64,000 nucleotides of DNA. It comes from Deltaproteobacteria bacterium. Lineage in GTDB: Bacteria > Myxococcota > Kuafuiibacteriia > Kuafuiibacteriales > Kuafuiibacteriaceae. A program made the position numbers and the translations under genes. Positions within the stretch are counted from its first letter, which is position 1, and the number at the start of each line of letters is the position of its first letter. Shown here one piece after another: positions 59,975 to 64,000 of this stretch. The notes below the pieces were generated by a model. It was given only the letters and a program-made list of their open reading frames with translations. It was not told where the DNA came from and ran no database searches. The stretch lies in the NCBI GenBank assembly GCA_016703535.1, contig JADJBV010000001.1:2396001-2460000 (forward strand), written 5' to 3'.

Positions 59975-60733
59975 CTACGCGGCGATCTCCACGACCACGC
60001 AGGTGATGTTGTCCTTGCCCCCGCGCTGGTTCGCGACGTCGATGAACTTCTGGCACGACTCTTTGAGTGGGTGCTGTTTGAGCACCGGCGCGATCTCGGG
60101 CGGCTCCAGGTACCCATGCAACCCGTCGGAACACAGCAAATAACGGTCTCCGGTCTGCACCGGGACCACGAAGGTGTCGACCTGAACGTAGTCCCGCGGC
60201 CCCACCGCCCGGGTGATGACGTTGCCCCGAGGTGAAGCCTTGGCCTGTTCAGCGGTGATCAAACCCGCCTTCATCTGCAGCTGGACCAGGGTGTGGTCCT
60301 CGGTCACCTGCCACGTCCGCTCGCCCCGGATGAGGTAGGCCCTGCTATCCCCAACCGATCCCAAGACGGCGATGTTGTGGACCACCAACATCACGGTGAT
60401 CGTCGTGCCCATGCCTTTGTGGGTCGGATCCTGCTCGGCGATGCCGAACACCATATAGGTTGCGGCCTGGATCGCACTTTCGACCAGGCGACGCAGGCCC
60501 GCCACGGTGTCCTCGGAGGGCGAGGTCCGGTACGCCTCAACGACCTCTTTGGTCCGGCGCACCATCCCGTGCACCGCTTCGACCGCCTCCCACGACGCGA
60601 CCTCCCCGGCCGCGTGGCCCCCCATCCCGTCGGCGACCACGTAGAGGCCGACCTCGTCGTTGGCCAAGAAGGCGTCCTCGTTGTGATCACGCTTCATCCC
60701 GACGTGGCTTAGGGAGGCTGAACGTGGGCGCAC
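59975..60733 (-). CDS. PP2C-family serine/threonine phosphatase
   Basis: A 252-residue Mn/Mg-dependent protein phosphatase with all metal aspartates: KRDHNEDAFLA, VVADGMGGHAAGE, LGSVGDSRAYLI, LCSDGLHGY and GGKDNITCVVVE. It resembles PrpC/Stp, which reverse Hanks-type kinase phosphorylation. GTG at 60733 gives VRPRSASLSHVGMKRDHNED; upstream in-frame starts would only add a low-complexity lead. No kinase gene is adjacent. Confidence 0.88.
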   Translation of the reverse strand: MRPRSASLSHVGMKRDHNEDAFLANDEVGLYVVADGMGGHAAGEVASWEAVEAVHGMVRRTKEVVEAYRTSPSEDTVAGLRRLVESAIQAATYMVFGIAEQDPTHKGMGTTITVMLVVHNIAVLGSVGDSRAYLIRGERTWQVTEDHTLVQLQMKAGLITAEQAKASPRGNVITRAVGPRDYVQVDTFVVPVQTGDRYLLCSDGLHGYLEPPEIAPVLKQHPLKESCQKFIDVANQRGGKDNITCVVVEIAA

Positions 60734-60855
60734 TTCCGGAAGGATAAACTCCGCAAGGCCGGGCTTCAAGGCTGGCACCCCATCGTCCCACTTTGGCCCG
60801 CCGACCCACCGGGCGAAGTTCCCTCCGCCGGCCGGGGCTGGCATGCTGCGCCGCC

Positions 60856-61614
60856 GTGATCCATTGCCCATCCTCCGTTCCCGGTTCGCGACGCCTCATC
60901 GCCCTGCTTGCGATCATCGCCGCCCAGGTCCCGGCGACCGGCCACGCCCAGTCGACGGATCCGGAGCCCGCCCCCGAAGAGGCCGCCGACGTCACCCCAC
61001 CCCAGGTCGAACCTGGCGCCGAGCCGGAGGTCGAGGACCTGGGCCTGGTGAAGGGGCTGTCTTGGGATCTCTTGGGTGGCGGAGTCCCCACCTCGGGAGC
61101 GATCCTCCAAGCCGAGGTAGGGATCACCGGCCTGCCCCGGGTGGCGTATCACTACTCCCTTAAGCAGGGCCTCTCGGTGGGCGGCCAAGTAGGCCTCGAT
61201 TGGGGCCACTATCACCTGGTTTCACCGACGGTGGCCCTCGAACTCCAGGCGGCGGTCCGCTATTCGGTCTACCGTTCCCCGACCCTCTCCATCGGACTCC
61301 GCGCCGATCCCGGGTTCTACTACAACTTCGCCAGTTCGCTGTTTGGGCTGCTGTTTCCGATCGGGGCCAACGTCGGTTACACCGTCGACGATCGGATCAT
61401 TGTCGGCGGAGGTGTGGAGGTACCCATGCTCCTCTTGTTCTCAGGAAGGAGCTCCGGCCTCGCCTTGCCCCTGCTCTTCGGCCCGATCGCCGAATATCAC
61501 CTATCCCCTCCGCTGGCCGTCACCCTGGACGCCAAGGTCGGCCCTGTCTTCAACACGGGCGGGGGCACCGATTTTGGGCTGAAATTGATGGTGGGTCTCG
61601 GCTACCGGATCTGA
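60856..61614 (+). CDS. Outer-membrane beta-barrel-like protein
   Basis: A 252-residue exported protein. GTG at 60856 gives the signal VIHCPSSVPGSRRLIALLAI to ATGHAQ. An acidic Pro-rich stretch comes next, followed by a barrel-like series of strands (SVGGQVGLDWGHYHLVSPTV, IIVGGGVEVPMLLLF, FGLKLMVGLGYRI), ending in a terminal aromatic-hydrophobic strand. The fold family is not known. Ends 21 bases from the fabF stop. Confidence 0.65.
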   Translation: MIHCPSSVPGSRRLIALLAIIAAQVPATGHAQSTDPEPAPEEAADVTPPQVEPGAEPEVEDLGLVKGLSWDLLGGGVPTSGAILQAEVGITGLPRVAYHYSLKQGLSVGGQVGLDWGHYHLVSPTVALELQAAVRYSVYRSPTLSIGLRADPGFYYNFASSLFGLLFPIGANVGYTVDDRIIVGGGVEVPMLLLFSGRSSGLALPLLFGPIAEYHLSPPLAVTLDAKVGPVFNTGGGTDFGLKLMVGLGYRI

Positions 61615-61635
61615 AGGCCAGGTCCGGGCCGCCCG

Positions 61636-62892
61636 CTAGGCGAACTTCTTCATGACCAGCGACGCGTTGGTGCCGCCGAACCCGAAGGAGTTGGAGAGGG
61701 CCGCCTGGATGTTCCGTTCCTAACGAACCCGAAAGACCAAATTGAGGTCGCACCCCTCGGACGGCTTCTCGAGGTTCAGCGTCGGAGGGATGATGCCGGT
61801 CTCCATCGCCTTGAGGGTCAGGATCGCTTCCACCGCACCCGCCGCACCCAACATGTGCCCGTGGGCCGACTTGGTCGAGGACACCGCCAGCTGATAGGCG
61901 TGGGCACCGAACACTTCCTTGATCGCCTGGATCTCCTGGAGATCTCCTACCGGCGTCGAGGTGCCGTGCGCGTTGATGTAGCCGAGCTCCTCGGGCTTCA
62001 GCCCGGCATCGGCGACGGACATCTTCATGCAGCGGATCGCACCCAACCCGTCGGGCTGGGTGATGTGGTGCGCGTCGGCGGTCGCACCGTATCCGGCGAT
62101 CTCTCCGTAGATCCGGGCGCCCCGAGCCAGAGCATGTTCGAGGGTCTCCAGGACCAAAATTCCCGCTCCTTCGCCCATGACGAAGCCGTCCCGGTCTTCG
62201 TCCCAAGGACGACTGGCTCGGGTCGGCTCTTCATTGCGCGTCGAGAGGGCCTTCATCGCGTTGAACCCACCGATCCCGAGGGGACTGATGGTGGCCTCCG
62301 CGCCTCCGGTCACGACCACGTCGCACATCCCGCGACGGATCGTCTCCACGGCCTCGCCGATCGCGTGAGCGCTCGTGGCACACGCCGACACCGGCGACCA
62401 GTTTGGTCCTTTTGCGCCGATCCGGATCGAGATCTGGCCCGGGGCCAAGTTGACGATCAGAGCCGGGATAAAAAACGGGCTGATCTTGCCGGGGCCACGT
62501 TTGGCCAAGACCTTCGCCGTCTCCTCGATGGTCAAAAGACCACCGAGACCCGCACCGACGATCACCCCGACCCGCTCCGCCTCTCCGGGCGCAACCTGGT
62601 ACTTGGCATCCTGCATCGCCATCTCGCAGGCCGAGATCGCGAACTGAATGAACCGGTCGTTGCGGCGGATCTCCTTGGGATCGAGCCACTGCTTCGCGTC
62701 GAAGTCCTGCACCTCACCGGCGAACTTCGTGTCGAAGTCCGTGGTGTCAAAACTGGTGATGGTCTTGATGCCGCTTTGACCTTCGAGCAATGCGTTCCAG
62801 GTCTTATCCAGACCTGTCCCGCACGGGGTGATCAGCCCCATACCCGTAGCGACGACCCTGGGTCGTCCGCGGCTGTCAGTGGTGGCAACCAT
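61636..62892 (-). pseudogene. fabF: 3-oxoacyl-ACP synthase II, interrupted by an in-frame TAG
   Basis: FabF elongates fatty acids by condensing malonyl-ACP. From ATG 62892 the frame reads 390 residues with the catalytic Cys (SACATSAHAIG), His (NAHGTSTPVGD) and Lys/His (STKSAHGHMLGAAG). An in-frame TAG at 61720-61722 then precedes 27 further in-frame residues, including the family-invariant NSFGFGGTN, before a second TAG at 61636. Without that C-terminus the enzyme should be inactive. TAG is the ordinary stop of many genes here, so recoding is unlikely. A point mutation, a sequencing error or a redundant fabF elsewhere are the options. It lies 21 bases after acpP. Confidence 0.85.
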
Positions 62893-62913
62893 AGCCAATG
62901 CCTCGGCCCCGAA

Positions 62914-63153
62914 TCAGGCCGGCTTGTGCTGGTTGATGTACTTGATCGCGTCGCCGACGGTCTTGATGTTCTCCGCCTCTTCGTCCGGGATCTCGATCTC
63001 GAACTCTTCCTCCATCGCCATCACCAGCTCGACGATGTCGAGAGAGTCCGCGCCGAGATCATCGATGAAGGAAGCCTCTGGCTTCACCTCGTCCTCGGAA
63101 ATGCCGAGCTGCTCGACGATGATCGACTTAACCTTGTCCTCGATAGAAGCCAT
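62914..63153 (-). CDS. acpP: Acyl carrier protein
   Basis: A 79-residue acidic carrier protein; the phosphopantetheine serine is S37 in DDLGADSLDIVELVMAMEEE. It carries fatty-acyl chains for FabF, whose gene is 21 bases downstream, the standard acpP-fabF order. AGGA precedes the ATG at 63153. A short inverted repeat, CCAGGCGG at 63173-63180 and its complement at 63214-63221, lies in the 5' leader. Confidence 0.96.
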   Translation of the reverse strand: MASIEDKVKSIIVEQLGISEDEVKPEASFIDDLGADSLDIVELVMAMEEEFEIEIPDEEAENIKTVGDAIKYINQHKPA

Positions 63154-63278
63154 CTGGAATTCCTGCCTCTTCCCAGGCGGTGGAGTTGAGAACCACCCGG
63201 GCAGTTGAAAGTGCCGCCTGGTACCTCACTTCGTCCGCAGGAATCAACACGAAACGGCGCGCAAAAATGAACCTGCGT

Positions 63279-63983
63279 TCAGGGACGTCCGCGGGTGCTG
63301 GTCGGGATCGGCGCGGCAACGCTGGTCGAGGCGGTGGAGGCCACCGACCCGCTCAGGGCAAGTCGCCCCAAAGTCCCGAGGACTGACTCCAGGGCCTGGG
63401 CCCGCCGCTTGGCCTCCGGATCGTCGGGATCGGCCGTACGGAGAAGCTTGGTCGCCTGTTCGAGGTTGGCCCGGGCTCGTCCGAGCAGCAGTTGGGCTTC
63501 AGCGCGTCGAGCGCTTCGCCGGAGGACGTTGAGCTCCCGCTCTTCGTTGAGGCTGGCACCCGGGAGCGATTCCAGCTGAGCCAAATACTCGGAGGCGAGC
63601 GCCGGGGTCCTCTCCGAGGGCTTCTCCAGGACCTGGGTCAGCGCATCCTTGAGCAAACGCCGGAGGGCATCGTCGAGATCGGCGCGCTCCTCGAAGCGCG
63701 TTTCGCCTTGGGGCATCGAGAGCCCCCCCGGGAGGTCAATTCGCCCATAGGCGCGGCGAAGGATCGGGTCATCCGGGAAGTAGGGCTCATGGCCGAACGG
63801 CAGCATCCGACCTCGAGCCACCCACGCTTCAGTGGCCCCTACCACAAGAAAATAGCGATGGGCGTTCAGCCAAGAGGCTCCGTATCCCACCACCGCCAAA
63901 AGCCCGAGGGTCGCCAGAAACGCGAAGATCCGCCCAATCCGGATCCTGGCCTTGGGCCTCTCAGGTGCTTCCGGCTTGGCCAT
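63279..63983 (-). CDS. Membrane-anchored hypothetical protein
   Basis: A 234-residue protein with a basic N-terminus, one membrane segment (IFAFLATLGLLAVVGYGASW) and a soluble part. A region FLVVGATEAWVARGRMLPFG to GRIDLPGGLSMPQGE is followed by long charged helices (DDALRRLLKDALTQVLEKPS, LRRSARRAEAQLLLGRARAN) and a Ser/Thr/Ala-rich end. I do not recognise a family. It lies 125 bases upstream of acpP on the same strand. Confidence 0.65.
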   Translation of the reverse strand: MAKPEAPERPKARIRIGRIFAFLATLGLLAVVGYGASWLNAHRYFLVVGATEAWVARGRMLPFGHEPYFPDDPILRRAYGRIDLPGGLSMPQGETRFEERADLDDALRRLLKDALTQVLEKPSERTPALASEYLAQLESLPGASLNEERELNVLRRSARRAEAQLLLGRARANLEQATKLLRTADPDDPEAKRRAQALESVLGTLGRLALSGSVASTASTSVAAPIPTSTRGRP

Positions 63984-64000
63984 CTGCGGCTAGTCCATGG

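Noticed and set aside
61720..61722. Genome-wide reassignment of TAG to an amino acid
   Set aside because: At least seven other genes in the window end normally at TAG with no conserved sequence beyond.

Overview
The window is 64 kb of GC-rich, gene-dense bacterial chromosome and suggests a myxobacterium-like member of the Myxococcota (former Deltaproteobacteria). The signs are three tandem bactofilins, two proteins of the zinc-ribbon/GYF/AgmX-PglI type known from gliding-motility machinery, many lipoproteins with TPR, HEAT, PEGA or ASH-type repeats, a PP2C phosphatase, and two microcompartment pentamer genes of the kind known from Haliangium. GTG and TTG starts and 4-bp stop/start overlaps are common. 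No rRNA, tRNA, CRISPR or riboswitch was recognised.

Layout. 0.1-4.7 kb: two related LPP20-like lipoproteins, the second fused to a long TPR region, facing a third lipoprotein. 4.7-8.1 kb (minus): pyrE, three bactofilins and a Ycf46-like AAA ATPase. 8.1-14.5 kb: small unknown proteins, then a minus-strand operon nrdR-ribD-ribE-ribBX-ribH-nusB followed by an M17-N-like and a Roadblock-like gene. 14.5-15.2 kb: a gene-free spacer with 27-bp tandem repeats, a long inverted repeat and 14-bp repeats, then glyA. 16.5-26.2 kb: an amidohydrolase, a HelD-like helicase, secreted PEGA and thioredoxin-like proteins, a CinA-like protein, a PaaK-like adenylate-forming enzyme, lipoproteins and a small metallophosphatase. 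26.3-32.9 kb: an M1 aminopeptidase fused to HEAT repeats, an ASH-domain lipoprotein and a lipoprotein with a phosphoesterase fold that has lost its metal ligands. 32.9-34.05 kb: an IS630-type insertion sequence. 34-36.4 kb: a coiled-coil protein, a PEGA protein and an unknown membrane-anchored protein. 36.5-41.9 kb: a four-gene coupled operon (GH57 glucanotransferase, GalT-like, GH3-like, HAD). 42.1-47.6 kb: nucleoside phosphorylases, an outer-membrane-type protein, then a coupled set of two microcompartment pentamers, a class II aldolase and DeoC. 47.6-57.3 kb: TPR, AgmX/GltJ-like, MshEN-REC-TPR and GYF-AgmX proteins, truA, and a TM-TPR protein. 57.4-64 kb: a glutaredoxin lipoprotein, adenosine deaminase, PP2C, a porin-like protein, fabF with an in-frame TAG, acpP and a membrane-anchored protein.

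The most coherent system is at 42-47.6 kb. Purine and pyrimidine nucleoside phosphorylases would release deoxyribose-1-phosphate. DeoC cleaves deoxyribose-5-phosphate to glyceraldehyde-3-phosphate and acetaldehyde. DeoC and the neighbouring aldolase carry terminal amphipathic helices that look like encapsulation peptides, next to two shell pentamers. I read this as the satellite locus of a nucleoside/deoxyribose-degrading microcompartment whose hexameric shell genes, mutase and aldehyde dehydrogenase lie elsewhere. Other points of note are an IS inserted exactly in the shared stop codons of two convergent genes, a predicted dead phosphoesterase, the interrupted fabF, and a dispersed palindrome TTGCAAG-N4-CTTGCAA.
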